NCBI RefSeq assembly: GCF_002846365.1
Contig: NZ_PJMW01000002.1
Coordinates: 4,340,001 to 4,404,000, forward strand
Length of the DNA stretch: 64,000 nucleotides
Origin: Nocardia fluminea
GTDB taxonomy: Bacteria; Actinomycetota; Actinomycetes; Mycobacteriales; Mycobacteriaceae
Reading direction: 5' to 3'
Shown: piece by piece, positions 1 through 8,335 of the stretch
How the letters are laid out: the number at the start of each line of letters is the position of its first letter
Numbering within the stretch: position 1 is the stretch's first letter
Made by a program: the position numbers and the translations under genes
The notes under the pieces: model-generated
Database searches by the model: none
The model's input: the letters and a program-made list of their open reading frames with translations, nothing else
Told to the model about the DNA's origin: nothing

Positions 1-2252
1 TTCATGTCGGCGTCGGCGCCGCCGGCTTCGATCGCGGGGAGTTGTTTGTCGTCGCCGATGCAGCGCACCGTCGCCCCGCGTCCGGAGAGAAATTGCAGCA
101 GGCGTAGCCGTTTGGTGTTGCCTAGTTTGACGTGTTCGTCGACGATTACCAGGGTTCGGGAGTCGATGTCGAGGACCCATTGGGGCAACGCGGGTGGAGG
201 ATCACCGGCGATGGAGGGGCTGTTCGGGGTGGGGGTGTGGCGGTTGATGACGTCGAGGAGTTTGTCGACGGTTTCGGCCCGGGTGCCGATCGACTGCCCG
301 AGCACTGCGGCCGCGGCTGCGGTGGGGGCCATTCCGAGCACGGTTCCGCCACCGGAATGCCATGCGGTGGTGAGGACTTGCATCGCGGTGGTTTTGCCGG
401 TTCCGGCCGGGGCGTTGGCGGTATGGACACGCAGCCCGGAGGTGGCGAATGAGGAGATGACACCGATCTGGCCGGCGTTGAGCGGGCGATCGGGGTCGGC
501 GGTGTTGTAGTCGGAGACCGACTTTGCCACCAGTTCCGCGTCGAGAACGCGGGCGCCAGGTTCGACCGACAGCTCTATCAACGCTGCTTCGACATCCAGG
601 GTGGATTCGGTGGTGTAGATCTGGGAGTTCGCACGAACATGGACGGCGGTGGAGTCTCTCCGACCCAACCACGTCGGGACGGCCCGCAAGACCGGTTGTT
701 CGGTGAGGTCGGGGTCACCGCGCGCCACTGCTGATGATGGCGCCGTTGCCTCGGCGACAACTCTTTCCGGGAGCCAGTTCCAGTCAGTTGGGGCGATGTG
801 GCCGCGGAGTTGGCGTTCGACCTCGGCACGAAGGTTGAAGACCCGCCAGGTCGAACGCCGCGCCGAGACCCCGGCCAGGGCGCGCTCGGCGGTCGCGGCG
901 ATGAACGCGGCATCCGGTGTCGGTCGCGATGTCGGCGGCGCTGACATCACGCGCGTCACGATGTCTTCGATGGCGTCGCGGCCATTGAAGAGTTGCTGGG
1001 CTTGGGTTGCCCAGGTGTCGCGTTGCTCGGCGAGTGAGGCCGCGAGATGTTTGGTCGGGCGGGTTTCCAATGTTGCGCGATCGGAGAGGTCATAGACCTC
1101 TTTCGGTGACGGTTCACGACCGAACGTTGTTTGGAAAGCTGCGGTGAGCTGGTCGAGACGAGCTACGATCGCAGCGCCACGCTGCGACCACGCTTCGATC
1201 AATTCCAGCGGTACACCGACGATTTCACGGATCTGGACTTGCTCGGAGGTGCGCCCGGGCCGGGCTTCGAACTGCAGAGCGAGGGCGGTTTCGAGGTGGT
1301 GCTCGAGCCGGGAGTCATAAACTTCCGAGGCGGTGACGACGGCTTCGTGCAGGGTTTTGGAGTCGATGGTGCGCCATTTGCCGTCGAGGGTGCGGACGCG
1401 GTTGGCGATCAGGACGTGGGTGTGCAGGTCGGGATCGCCTGCGCGGCTGTCGCGGTGGGTGAATCCGGCGGCGACGATTCCGTCGACGTCGACCTGCCGG
1501 ATCCCGTTGCGGCCCAGGCGGGTGAAGATCGCGTTGGTCTCCAACCAGGAGACCGCGTCCTCGATCGCGCGCTGATGCGCGGTCTCGATCTGGTGCGATG
1601 TCTTGGGTGAGGCGAGCGCCCATAGGACTGAGACGCTTTTGACGGGGCTGAAGGTGATGTCGAAACCAGCGACGGCTGAGTGTGTCGGGCGTGAGTTCTT
1701 CGCGACCCATCCGGACAATTCGCGGGCATTCAACGGTGTCCGTTGGTACTCGGTAGTGAACATCTCTGTCGCGACCTGTGTGCGGATTCGCGCTCGTTCG
1801 TCGTCCGGGATTGCGGTTGTGGGTGCAAGGTTCTGTTCTAAATTGTGTGCACGAAAGGCATCTGAGCACCGTTGCCGGTACTGCGACTGGGCTTCATAAA
1901 CGGCGAACTTGCTGCCCAGCTTCGATGCCTTCTCCGCAGCTCGGGTGGCTTCGCGGTCGTTGGCACCGAGGGCGATCTGGTGCGCGTAGACGCGGTCTTC
2001 GATCTGTTCGGCGTTCGGGTTGATACCCAGTCCGAACAGTGACTTCATTTGTGACTCAGTTACTTCTGAGTCGGGGGTGACGCCGAGTGCGGTCAGTCCG
2101 CTGCCCTGCCAGCGTCCGGGTGCTTCGCCGTGGGCTGAGTAGTAGTCGGCCAGCGACGACCGTCCACGTGCGGTGGTGTCGTTGGCGGCGATATTGCGTA
2201 AATAGTATTGGTATCCGTTGCCTGCGGAGACTCGGTGAATGGTCGCGACCAT
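1..2252 (-). CDS. traA: MobF-type conjugative relaxase-helicase (TraA), C-terminus outside window
   Basis: Nicks and unwinds plasmid or ICE DNA at oriT for conjugative transfer. I read 750 residues from the ATG at 2252; the frame is open to the window edge, so the C-terminal part lies to the left. The N-terminus carries the MobF pattern SAGNGYQYY (about residues 9-17), which supplies the nicking tyrosine. The metal-binding histidine motif THRDSRAGDPDLHTH lies near residues 265-279. A RecD-like helicase follows, with Walker A APAGTGKT near residue 617, a motif II-like VDE and motif III GDDKQLP close to the window end. An in-frame GTG at 2270 is an alternative start, but the ATG gives the usual short lead before the SAGNGY motif. 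Ribosome binding is weak. It is transcribed away from the repeat-rich gap at 2253-2422. Confidence 0.93.
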   Translation of the reverse strand, partial: MVATIHRVSAGNGYQYYLRNIAANDTTARGRSSLADYYSAHGEAPGRWQGSGLTALGVTPDSEVTESQMKSLFGLGINPNAEQIEDRVYAHQIALGANDREATRAAEKASKLGSKFAVYEAQSQYRQRCSDAFRAHNLEQNLAPTTAIPDDERARIRTQVATEMFTTEYQRTPLNARELSGWVAKNSRPTHSAVAGFDITFSPVKSVSVLWALASPKTSHQIETAHQRAIEDAVSWLETNAIFTRLGRNGIRQVDVDGIVAAGFTHRDSRAGDPDLHTHVLIANRVRTLDGKWRTIDSKTLHEAVVTASEVYDSRLEHHLETALALQFEARPGRTSEQVQIREIVGVPLELIEAWSQRGAAIVARLDQLTAAFQTTFGREPSPKEVYDLSDRATLETRPTKHLAASLAEQRDTWATQAQQLFNGRDAIEDIVTRVMSAPPTSRPTPDAAFIAATAERALAGVSARRSTWRVFNLRAEVERQLRGHIAPTDWNWLPERVVAEATAPSSAVARGDPDLTEQPVLRAVPTWLGRRDSTAVHVRANSQIYTTESTLDVEAALIELSVEPGARVLDAELVAKSVSDYNTADPDRPLNAGQIGVISSFATSGLRVHTANAPAGTGKTTAMQVLTTAWHSGGGTVLGMAPTAAAAAVLGQSIGTRAETVDKLLDVINRHTPTPNSPSIAGDPPPALPQWVLDIDSRTLVIVDEHVKLGNTKRLRLLQFLSGRGATVRCIGDDKQLPAIEAGGADADM

Positions 2253-2303
2253 GCGTCCATGAAGCGGCACTAATTCACGCTATGCAAGGGGCAATTTTTC
2301 GAA

Positions 2304-2383
2304 TTCGACTACGCTGGGCAACTTTCGACAACTCTCGACACGGAAGTTATCGAATTGCTGCTGGTGCACGTACCGTATTCGAC
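2304..2383. repeat. TTCGAC direct repeats upstream of the relaxase; candidate oriT region
   Basis: The roughly 170-base gap between the relaxase start and the recombinase module is AT-richer than its surroundings. It carries TTCGAC at 2304 and 2324, CTCGAC at 2334 and TTCGAC again at 2378. Arms GCAATT and AATTGC flank the inner copies. oriT often lies directly upstream of MobF relaxase genes, so this is the most likely transfer origin in the window. The function is inferred from position and repeats only. Confidence 0.4.
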
Positions 2384-2422
2384 TTCTACGTATTCGGTGA
2401 TGGTGCTGGTCGCTGTGGATCG

Positions 2423-3883
2423 TCAGCTGGGTTCGTGGCGCAGGGCGGCGTAGTAGGCCCAGTCTCGGGAGCTGAGCGTGGCCCAGCGGATCGCGGTGAT
2501 GTTACTGAGGCCCAGGACCTCGGCGAGGACGGCCGTGGGCATCTCACTGGCGAGTTGGAACATCGCCGCTTGGCGAGCGTGGTTGGGCGGAATGCCCAGG
2601 CTGACCAGTTCGCCGCGGACGTTTTCGGTGACCAGCGGTTTTCCGGGATTTCTGCCGGGGAAGAGCCAGTCCGAAGTGGCGTATGAGGCTGGGGCACCGA
2701 AGTCGAGGTGGTCGATGACGAGTCGGTTGAGCGGGTCGGGCAATTCGATAGCGATGCTGTCGAAGGTGACAGTCACCTCGCCGTCGCCATGCACCTGAAT
2801 TTGGTCACGCCGCATCCGCAATGTGCGGACGAGAGGCTGCGCGAACAGCAGCATGAACAGTCCTACGACACGTGTGTATCCGCGAATTGTGTTGTCGTGC
2901 AACAGTGTTTGGACATGTTCCCAGCGGAGGTCATGAGCCATAGCCACATTCGGGGTGGGTCGAGGCGGTACCGGAACTGCAACTGCATGGGTGATTCTGG
3001 AGCGCGTGGTCCAGCGTAGGAAACCGCTCCCGAGAGTGCTGGCTCGGGTGGGGAACTCAGTGAGGTAGTCATCGAGTTGGTGCTGGTTGAGGCTGGCCAG
3101 TGTCAACCCTCGGGCGTTCAGCCAGGTGAGGAAGCGAACGGCGCTGGACAGGGCAGCGCGTGCGGTTTCGAGCGAACCGGCTGTGAGGTTGCCGGCTGCG
3201 TCGAGCTGTCGGAGGCGGCGTAGCAGGCGCCACCGCGCGTATTGACGCACGAGGTCAGCCTGGGCTTTGGGCAGGTCGCTGACGTTGTCGGTGAGCCAGC
3301 GGGTGATTGCGTCGATGGCGATGGAGTGCGGTGTGAGCACTCCGGTGGCGACGAGTAGATCGTGGATGTAGGAGACGTTGCGGGTGGTCGGGAGCTCGTC
3401 GAAGGCGGCGTGGGCGATGGCGAGTGCGCCGTTGGCCATGTCGGCGAGGATGTCGGGTCGGCTGGTGGGGCGTGTGAGCCAGTACAAGGTGGCGCGCGGA
3501 TCTCGCGCGGCCATCAGCGCGCGGAACACGGGTACGAGCTGATGGTGAACTTCGCTGGTGGCGGGGTCGTTGAGCAGTGTCATCAGCCGGTCTTCGAGGG
3601 TGCATTCGGCGCAGTAGGCGCCGAAGTGTTTGTCCTCGCTGTTGCAGCAGGGGCAGGCGTAGATGGGTTCGTTCCCGGTGCATGCCGCGCAGCTTGGTCG
3701 ACGTTGTTTGTCGTAGAAGGCAAGGATTTTCGGTTCGTCGCAGTGTGGACACTGCCTGGGCTTTCGTCGAAAGCGCAGCTCACAGTTGGGGCAGACTGGC
3801 TGATCCAGGATGTGGCGCCGACCTGGTCGGTGCTGTCCGCAGTGCGCGCACACTGTCGCGCGCGCCCCGCGATCGCCGGTCAC
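2423..3883 (-). CDS. Zinc-ribbon protein with degenerate tyrosine-recombinase-like C-terminus (module A, third gene)
   Basis: A 486-residue protein. The N-terminal ~100 residues hold CxxC pairs (CAHC, CPNC, CPHC, CAAC, CPCC, CAEC) that should form several zinc ribbons. The C-terminal ~200 residues resemble a tyrosine-recombinase catalytic fold: an arginine-rich helix (LVRTLRMRRDQI), then a segment laid out like the HxxR...GH box but without its histidines (ARQAAMFQLASEMPTAVLAEVLGLSN). It is therefore likely a non-catalytic or altered partner of the recombinase encoded upstream. Its GTG start overlaps the stop of the XRE gene by 4 bases, so the two are probably co-translated. A longer paralogue (838 aa, more ribbons) lies at 30127-32643. 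Exact role unknown. Confidence 0.8.
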   Translation of the reverse strand: MTGDRGARATVCAHCGQHRPGRRHILDQPVCPNCELRFRRKPRQCPHCDEPKILAFYDKQRRPSCAACTGNEPIYACPCCNSEDKHFGAYCAECTLEDRLMTLLNDPATSEVHHQLVPVFRALMAARDPRATLYWLTRPTSRPDILADMANGALAIAHAAFDELPTTRNVSYIHDLLVATGVLTPHSIAIDAITRWLTDNVSDLPKAQADLVRQYARWRLLRRLRQLDAAGNLTAGSLETARAALSSAVRFLTWLNARGLTLASLNQHQLDDYLTEFPTRASTLGSGFLRWTTRSRITHAVAVPVPPRPTPNVAMAHDLRWEHVQTLLHDNTIRGYTRVVGLFMLLFAQPLVRTLRMRRDQIQVHGDGEVTVTFDSIAIELPDPLNRLVIDHLDFGAPASYATSDWLFPGRNPGKPLVTENVRGELVSLGIPPNHARQAAMFQLASEMPTAVLAEVLGLSNITAIRWATLSSRDWAYYAALRHEPS

Positions 3884-4224
3884 CCGCCCGTTTTGGGGCG
3901 TCGAATGGTCGAGCGGATCGGCCGCAGGTCGCCGATGCCCTGGGTTTCGTGGTGGCCGGTGGTACCGGTCTTGGCGTTTTCGACGGGTTCAGTGACGAGT
4001 TCGAGCAGGTCGTTGGGTGTGCAGTTGAGGATGTCGCAGAGCGCGGCAAGGACTTCGACGTTGATGCGTTGGGGTGTGTTGGTGACGAGTCGATAGACAA
4101 ATGTTCTGGTCAGCGTGATGCCCCGGTCGGCGAGTAGCGGCATCAGCTCGCTTGTCTGAAACATGCCTTGGGCGGCCATCAGCTGGCGCAGGTTCCAGCG
4201 CACCGTGACTCGTCGATCTGACAT
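3880..4224 (-). CDS. Small Cro/CI-type HTH protein (module A, second gene)
   Basis: A 114-residue protein with an XRE-type helix-turn-helix in its first ~75 residues (LMAAQGMFQTSELMPLLADRG, then RTFVYRLVTNTPQRINVEVLAALCDIL, ending CTPNDLLELV). The tail is short, basic and probably disordered. It starts 2 bases after the recombinase stop and overlaps the third gene, so it belongs to a three-gene operon. It aligns over its length with the 117-residue protein at 29769-30122. A likely role is repression of its own operon or assistance to the recombinase as an accessory DNA-binding factor; both are inferences. Confidence 0.85.
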   Translation of the reverse strand: MSDRRVTVRWNLRQLMAAQGMFQTSELMPLLADRGITLTRTFVYRLVTNTPQRINVEVLAALCDILNCTPNDLLELVTEPVENAKTGTTGHHETQGIGDLRPIRSTIRRPKTGG

Positions 4225-4226
4225 GA

Positions 4227-5327
4227 TCAGCCTTTCCCGTCCGGTGAATAGACCCTGCTCAGAGCAGTGCGCAGGACTCGTTTTTTGAAGTCGTTGCTGA
4301 CCGAGGTGTAGATCGCGGTCGTTGATGCGTAAGCGTGGCCGACCTGTTCCTGGACAAATCGTTCGGGGTAGCCGAACTCGATGAGGTGGGTGACGTAGGC
4401 GTGGCGCAGGCAGTGCAACGTCAACTCCGGCGGCAGACCGGCACCGTCACGAAGTTCAGCGAAGCGAATGTCCAACCGCACCGCGGTGACCCGGGTCAGG
4501 CGTTCGGTCACCCACAGCGCGGGATGGTCGGCGACGTCGTAGCGATCACGGGCGTGTTCGACCCATTGGCGTAGGCCCGCGACGACCCAGTCGAATTCGG
4601 GCACTACCAGGACAGTTCGGCGGCGGGGTGTTCCGCCGCGGCCCTTGCCGAAGCGGACGTGGACCGAGCCGTAGGTGCCCCATTCGCGAACATGAGGATT
4701 TGGTCGCAGGTCGGCGATATCGAGGTGGCACACCTCGTTTCGGCGCAACCCGAACGCGTAGACGGTTTTGACCATCTGTGCATCTCGCAGCGCCGCGAGC
4801 GCGCCTTTGCGTCCTGACCGGGCTATGCGGTCGACGCGGTCATCGACGAAGCCGAAAAGGTCCTCGACTTCGTCGTAGGTGAACGGGCGTCTGGCGGGCC
4901 GTCCTTCGTAGTCGCTCAGGTGCGCTGCGGTGTTCCACTCGTGGCAGATCTGGCTGGGAACTTGCCCGAATCGGTCGTGGCACTGCCGGACCCATTCGTA
5001 GCGGGCGTCGGTGAGGTAGTCGCAGAACATTCGCAGGATCAGGTGGTAGCCGCGGATCGTGGAGGGCGCGAGGTTGCCGGTCGAGGTGAGCGAGACGGTG
5101 AAGTCCTCGACATCTCCGGGCAGCCACGTCCACGGGTATGTCCCGGTGAATTCGACGAATCGGCGGATGAAGGTCAACCGCGGTGCGACGGTCGAGTCGG
5201 CCAGCAACCGAGATTTCTGCTGGTTGGACCACCCTTTGAGCATCGCTTCGTATACGGCGGTCGGTTCGTCGAGATGGGCAATGCCGGGGACCAGGATCAG
5301 TCGGGCCGAGCCAGGAACCTCAGCCAA
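4227..5327 (-). CDS. Tyrosine recombinase/integrase (module A, first gene)
   Basis: A 366-residue site-specific recombinase. All catalytic positions are visible: Arg I in FGLRRNEVCHLDI, the beta-hairpin Lys in RFGKGRGG, HCLRH for the HxxR box, GHAYAS for the His, and IYTSVS for the nucleophilic Tyr. The N-terminus is a SAM-like core-binding domain. The start is TTG at 5327, supported by GGAGG 7 bases upstream. It has the same length and motifs as the recombinase at 28663-29772 but is clearly diverged. The overall layout (about 366 aa recombinase, about 115 aa small protein, large partner) recalls Tn554-type three-gene transposition modules, although gene order and the zinc ribbons differ. Confidence 0.93.
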   Translation of the reverse strand: MAEVPGSARLILVPGIAHLDEPTAVYEAMLKGWSNQQKSRLLADSTVAPRLTFIRRFVEFTGTYPWTWLPGDVEDFTVSLTSTGNLAPSTIRGYHLILRMFCDYLTDARYEWVRQCHDRFGQVPSQICHEWNTAAHLSDYEGRPARRPFTYDEVEDLFGFVDDRVDRIARSGRKGALAALRDAQMVKTVYAFGLRRNEVCHLDIADLRPNPHVREWGTYGSVHVRFGKGRGGTPRRRTVLVVPEFDWVVAGLRQWVEHARDRYDVADHPALWVTERLTRVTAVRLDIRFAELRDGAGLPPELTLHCLRHAYVTHLIEFGYPERFVQEQVGHAYASTTAIYTSVSNDFKKRVLRTALSRVYSPDGKG

Positions 5328-5340
5328 TCGATCCTCCGGT

Positions 5341-5396
5341 GTGTACTTAGATGCAACAATGTTGCTTCACAGTACACGTGCGTGGGGTTGGGTCAA
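5341..5396 (-). promoter_or_regulatory. Module A promoter overlapped by a nested palindrome
   Basis: A hyphenated palindrome is centred on 5359. Its outer arms are GTGTACT (5341-5347) and AGTACAC (5371-5377), and its inner arms are GCAACA (5353-5358) and TGTTGC (5360-5365). On the minus strand TTGACC (5396-5391) and TACTGT (5374-5369) are 16 bases apart, a good -35/-10 pair whose -10 lies partly in the palindrome's outer arm. This fits an operator blocking transcription of the recombinase operon. Confidence 0.55.
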
Positions 5397-5464
5397 GGGC
5401 CAGCGACAACGCGGTTGATGGCATACGGCGCGCGTCGAATACGTGACCAGCGTGACGCTGAGAA

Positions 5465-5490
5465 TGTTGCATCTGGCGCAATAGGCAACA
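5465..5490. promoter_or_regulatory. Distal GATGCA/TGTTGC site of module A
   Basis: TGTTGC (5465-5470) and GCAACA (5485-5490) form an inverted pair about 110 bases upstream of the promoter palindrome. On the minus strand the left element reads AGATGCAACATT, sharing GCAACATT with the proximal site. Module B has the same two-site arrangement. Confidence 0.35.
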
Positions 5491-5659
5491 GAAAATTCCT
5501 GAATGCCAGACGTCTGCTTGTTAAAGGGGCGGAGAGAAGCGGGGGAGGTGTGTAGGAGCGCGAAAGAGGGTGCGTGAGTTGTTCGCTGAGAGGTGTGGGA
5601 GGGCGAGCGAGGGCGTGATGCAGCAGAGGTGAGTGCGGCGGGCTACGGAAGGGCCATTC

Positions 5660-5699
5660 GGGTGGGGTACAACCCTGTGGAACAGGGTTGATTCCACCC
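5660..5699 (-). terminator. Two-part hairpin terminator
   Basis: Inner stem CAACCCTGT/ACAGGGTTG with loop GGA (5670-5690), enclosed by GGGTGG/CCACCC (5660-5665 and 5694-5699). It sits 13 bases beyond the TGA at 5713 on the minus strand, which suggests that the gene upstream originally ended at 5713. Confidence 0.6.
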
Positions 5700-5712
5700 G
5701 CCGCCGGGCGGC

Positions 5713-5820
5713 TCAGTCCGGCCGGGCGATCGGCTCCCAGCCGATCGCCGCGCAGGCGTAGTGGCGGTGCCCGAGCGCGACGACGTCGCCGACCGAGAGC
5801 GAACGACGCCCGCTGCTGTA
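5713..5820 (-). pseudogene. In-frame C-terminal tail beyond the TAA of the 5821-6141 gene
   Basis: Directly after the TAA at 5823-5821 the same frame stays open for 35 codons. It reads YSSGRRSLSVGDVVALGHRH and continues YACAAIGWEPIARPD before a TGA at 5715-5713. From memory, the SLSVGDVV...YAC...GW pattern is the usual C-terminus of small actinobacterial plasmid proteins whose N-terminal part resembles the upstream gene. The most economical reading is one ~141-residue protein split by a nonsense codon. Confidence 0.6.
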
Positions 5821-6141
5821 TTAGCGGGCGGTGAGGTGTTCGTCGCCGGGTTCGGGGTGGTCGTTGAGTGCGTCGAAGATCCGACCGAGCACGACGTCGT
5901 CGGGATTGCCGGTGTCTCGGGCGAAGACTTGCTCCAACAATGCGGTGTCGGCGAGACGAGGGGTGAGGTCGAGATCGAACCGGTCGGCGAGGGTGAGCGC
6001 GGTGCCAGGCCTGTAGCCGGTGAGCATCGCGAGTGGGTCGTTGGCCAGATACACGGTGACGAGAACTGATCGCCGTCGGTGCAGGGTGCGCACGGCGATG
6101 AGGACGAGTCGTGCGAGGCGGCGTCGGGCGTGGTGGAACAC
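5821..6141 (-). CDS. Small conserved element protein, apparently truncated by an in-frame stop
   Basis: A 106-residue product starting at GTG 6141, chosen because GGAGG lies 5 bases upstream. The N-terminus is basic (FHHARRRLARLVLI), followed by VTVYLANDPLAMLTGYRPG and an acidic alpha/beta segment. I do not recognise a function. Small proteins with this YLAN...P..ML.GY.PG theme are common in actinobacterial mobile elements and normally continue into a SLSVGDVV tail, which here follows after the TAA. Readthrough, a recent nonsense mutation or a sequencing error are the alternatives. Flanking hairpins at 6271-6303 and 5660-5699 suggest it is its own transcription unit. Confidence 0.65.
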   Translation of the reverse strand: MFHHARRRLARLVLIAVRTLHRRRSVLVTVYLANDPLAMLTGYRPGTALTLADRFDLDLTPRLADTALLEQVFARDTGNPDDVVLGRIFDALNDHPEPGDEHLTAR

Positions 6142-6270
6142 GAGTACCTCCGGTGAGAGTGGCGGAACGGGCTGAGAGGCCAACGTTGTTCGCGACGGTG
6201 TGAGTACCGTTCGCGAGGCGCACTGGCGGGAACTGCGGGTAGGCCGCGGAGACGCGCATGGGGGACGAGC

Positions 6271-6303
6271 GGTTGGGGCACCCAGTTGCGCGGTGCCCCA
6301 ACC
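6271..6303 (-). terminator. Hairpin downstream of the zinc-finger gene
   Basis: Perfect 12-base arms GGTTGGGGCACC (6271-6282) and GGTGCCCCAACC (6292-6303) with a 9-base loop, 38 bases beyond the stop of the 6341-7957 gene. No T-run follows, so it may terminate weakly or protect the mRNA end. Confidence 0.55.
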
Positions 6304-6340
6304 GACTACGGAAAACGAGGTCGAATCAGCCCGTACGAAA

Positions 6341-7957
6341 TCAGGCGGCGTTTTTGTCGCGCGCTCGTACGGGTATGTACAGGCCGAGGTAGACCCGGCA
6401 TTGGGTGCAGAACCCGTCGTCGTGGACGGGCAGGTACTGGGTGCAGCCCTCGCACTTGCCTGCACGTTGGCCGGGCGGCAGCACCCTGGCTCGGCGGCGT
6501 GGCGTGGCCTGCACCGGCGCGGGCGCGTCGTCGCTGTCGGTAGTGGTGAGTGCGCCGGGCAGTTCCGGATGCGTGGCGAGGAATTCGTCGACGACATGGA
6601 TCAGCCATTCGGGTGCCCGTCGGCGTACCTCGGCGATCAGCGCCCGTGCTGCTTCGGGGTAGTGCTCGGCGAAGTAGGTGCAGTACGCGGTCGCGAGGTC
6701 GGGTAGGTCGAACCCGTTCGCGAGTGCGGGCAACCCTGTGCGGTTGTCGCTGCGGCAGTATTCGCACAGCCCGTCGTCGGAGCGCAGCACTGCGTTACGG
6801 GTGTGGATCGGACGCTGGTCGGTGGCGGCGCGTTCGACAAAGCACGACACGCACCGCCACCCGGCGACCGGGTTCATGGCGGTGCGGAAGTCATCGAGCC
6901 CGTTGCCCTGGAACAGGTAGGAGTCACGGCGGTCCGAGCGTGAGCCCAGGCCGGTGCGGCGCTCTGCCCACAGCAACGAGTGGTCGTGCGATTTCACGGG
7001 AGCGCCGGCCTCGGCGCGGTCGAGATCGTGTTGGTCGGCGACGAACGCGCAGTACTGGTGATCCCAGATCGCGTCGGACACTTCGGTGGGCAGCGGTGCA
7101 CGCTCACCGGGGCGGCGCGGTGTCCAGCCCGGCGTGGTCCCGGTGAACCGGACACCACGGGCGATCAGTTCGGTCATGCGTTGGCGTAGCCGGGCTTGGT
7201 TGTCGATTTCGGTGTCGACGAACAACGACTCGGCGATGTAGTCGGTGACCTCGAACGGTTCGGTGTCGGCGGGGCGTCGTTTGCTGCGCGCGCCGACACG
7301 GGCACGGATCTGCTCGGGTCGCAGCCGGGAGGCGTCGACAGCGCGGGAGGCGGGCATCGTCAGTCGAGGCATCGGGTTGCGCCACATGCGGATGGTCTGG
7401 CGCGGCATCTCGGCGGCGAGGAGTTGGACGTGGAGCTTGGCGAACTCGTCGGCCGCAGTGGAATCAGGTCCGGGGTTGGCTTTGGCCCGGGCTTCCAGGA
7501 TTTGGGCGAGGTCGTGGTCGGCGTGGGAGTGCAGGACCGGGTCGGTGTCGGGGACCAACCGCACCAACCGTTCGCGCTCGAGGTCGTCACCGGCAGCCCA
7601 TCGCGCGCGCAGGCGTCGCAGCGCTGATTCGCGCGGGTAGAGGGTGAAGACTTCGACCATATAGTCGAGGACGTCCCAGTCGGCGTCGGTCGCCAGATCC
7701 AACGCGCCGCGGAACGCACGCTTGGCAGCGCGACGATCACGCTCGAAGGTGAGCCCGATCGCGAAGATCGCGTCGAGGAACGCCGCAGTGCCAGGCTCCG
7801 GCGTCGGCTTGACCTCAGGCTCGGAATCGGGGGCGACGGGGGCGGACTCGGTCGGTGTGACGAGTGCCGGACCGACGAAGGTGGTCGGGTTGTACTCGGG
7901 CTCGACGACGTCAGCGGCGACGGCGGCAGGGGAGCGAGGGGCAATGAGGATGGACAC
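6341..7957 (-). CDS. Zinc-binding protein of unknown function
   Basis: A 538-residue protein; GTG 7957 is chosen because AGGAGA lies 7 bases upstream. After a Pro/Glu-rich N-terminus (~residues 1-55) there is a largely helical Arg/Ala/Asp-rich region. A first Cys cluster follows (CVSCFVERA ... CEYCRSDNR, about residues 375-420). A terminal ribbon (CEGCTQYLPVHDDGFCTQC) is followed by a basic tail. There is no enzyme motif I can name. It lies between ssb and the small interrupted gene and shares the zinc-ribbon habit of many proteins on this element. A DNA- or RNA-binding role is possible but unproven. Confidence 0.75.
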   Translation of the reverse strand: MSILIAPRSPAAVAADVVEPEYNPTTFVGPALVTPTESAPVAPDSEPEVKPTPEPGTAAFLDAIFAIGLTFERDRRAAKRAFRGALDLATDADWDVLDYMVEVFTLYPRESALRRLRARWAAGDDLERERLVRLVPDTDPVLHSHADHDLAQILEARAKANPGPDSTAADEFAKLHVQLLAAEMPRQTIRMWRNPMPRLTMPASRAVDASRLRPEQIRARVGARSKRRPADTEPFEVTDYIAESLFVDTEIDNQARLRQRMTELIARGVRFTGTTPGWTPRRPGERAPLPTEVSDAIWDHQYCAFVADQHDLDRAEAGAPVKSHDHSLLWAERRTGLGSRSDRRDSYLFQGNGLDDFRTAMNPVAGWRCVSCFVERAATDQRPIHTRNAVLRSDDGLCEYCRSDNRTGLPALANGFDLPDLATAYCTYFAEHYPEAARALIAEVRRRAPEWLIHVVDEFLATHPELPGALTTTDSDDAPAPVQATPRRRARVLPPGQRAGKCEGCTQYLPVHDDGFCTQCRVYLGLYIPVRARDKNAA

Positions 7958-8043
7958 GGCAGATCTCCTGACTAGGACGAGAGATTCGACGGCACCCGGG
8001 CGCGCTGGAACTGCCACGCTTTTCGCACAAAGAGGGTGCCGGG

Positions 8044-8256
8044 CTGGGGTGGGCCCAGCCGAGGGCTACCGACCAGGACCGTGGGCGACACGACGGCGGG
8101 AACGCGCCTGGGCGTGCGGAAACGAATTCCCCGCGCTGGCCGCGAGACCGGGGGCTGCGCTGGTGGTGGCGCGGGGAATTCGTTTGTGCCGGGCGCGGGC
8201 CCGACGGCGTGGCGCACGCGGTCCTGGTAGCCCTCGATCGGCTGGGCCCACCCCAG
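8044..8256. repeat. 213-base nested inverted repeat between ssb and the zinc-finger gene
   Basis: The outer arms CTGGGGTGGGCCCAGCC (8044-8060) and GGCTGGGCCCACCCCAG (8240-8256) are exact 17-base complements. Further inward, GAGGGCTACC (8061-8070) pairs with GGTAGCCCTC (8226-8235) and ACCAGGACCG (8072-8081) with CGGTCCTGGT (8219-8228). The centre has another exact 17-base pair, AAACGAATTCCCCGCGC (8120-8136) and GCGCGGGGAATTCGTTT (8169-8185). No coding signal is convincing across 7958-8335. The structure could be a single-strand origin, a transfer or replication site, or a structured RNA in the ssb transcript. Confidence 0.85.
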
Positions 8257-8335
8257 ACCGTCACCCGGACCCACCACCTACCGACAAAACTCACCGGCCG
8301 CCAATTGATCGGATGCGGTCAGGAGACCGGCGCAC

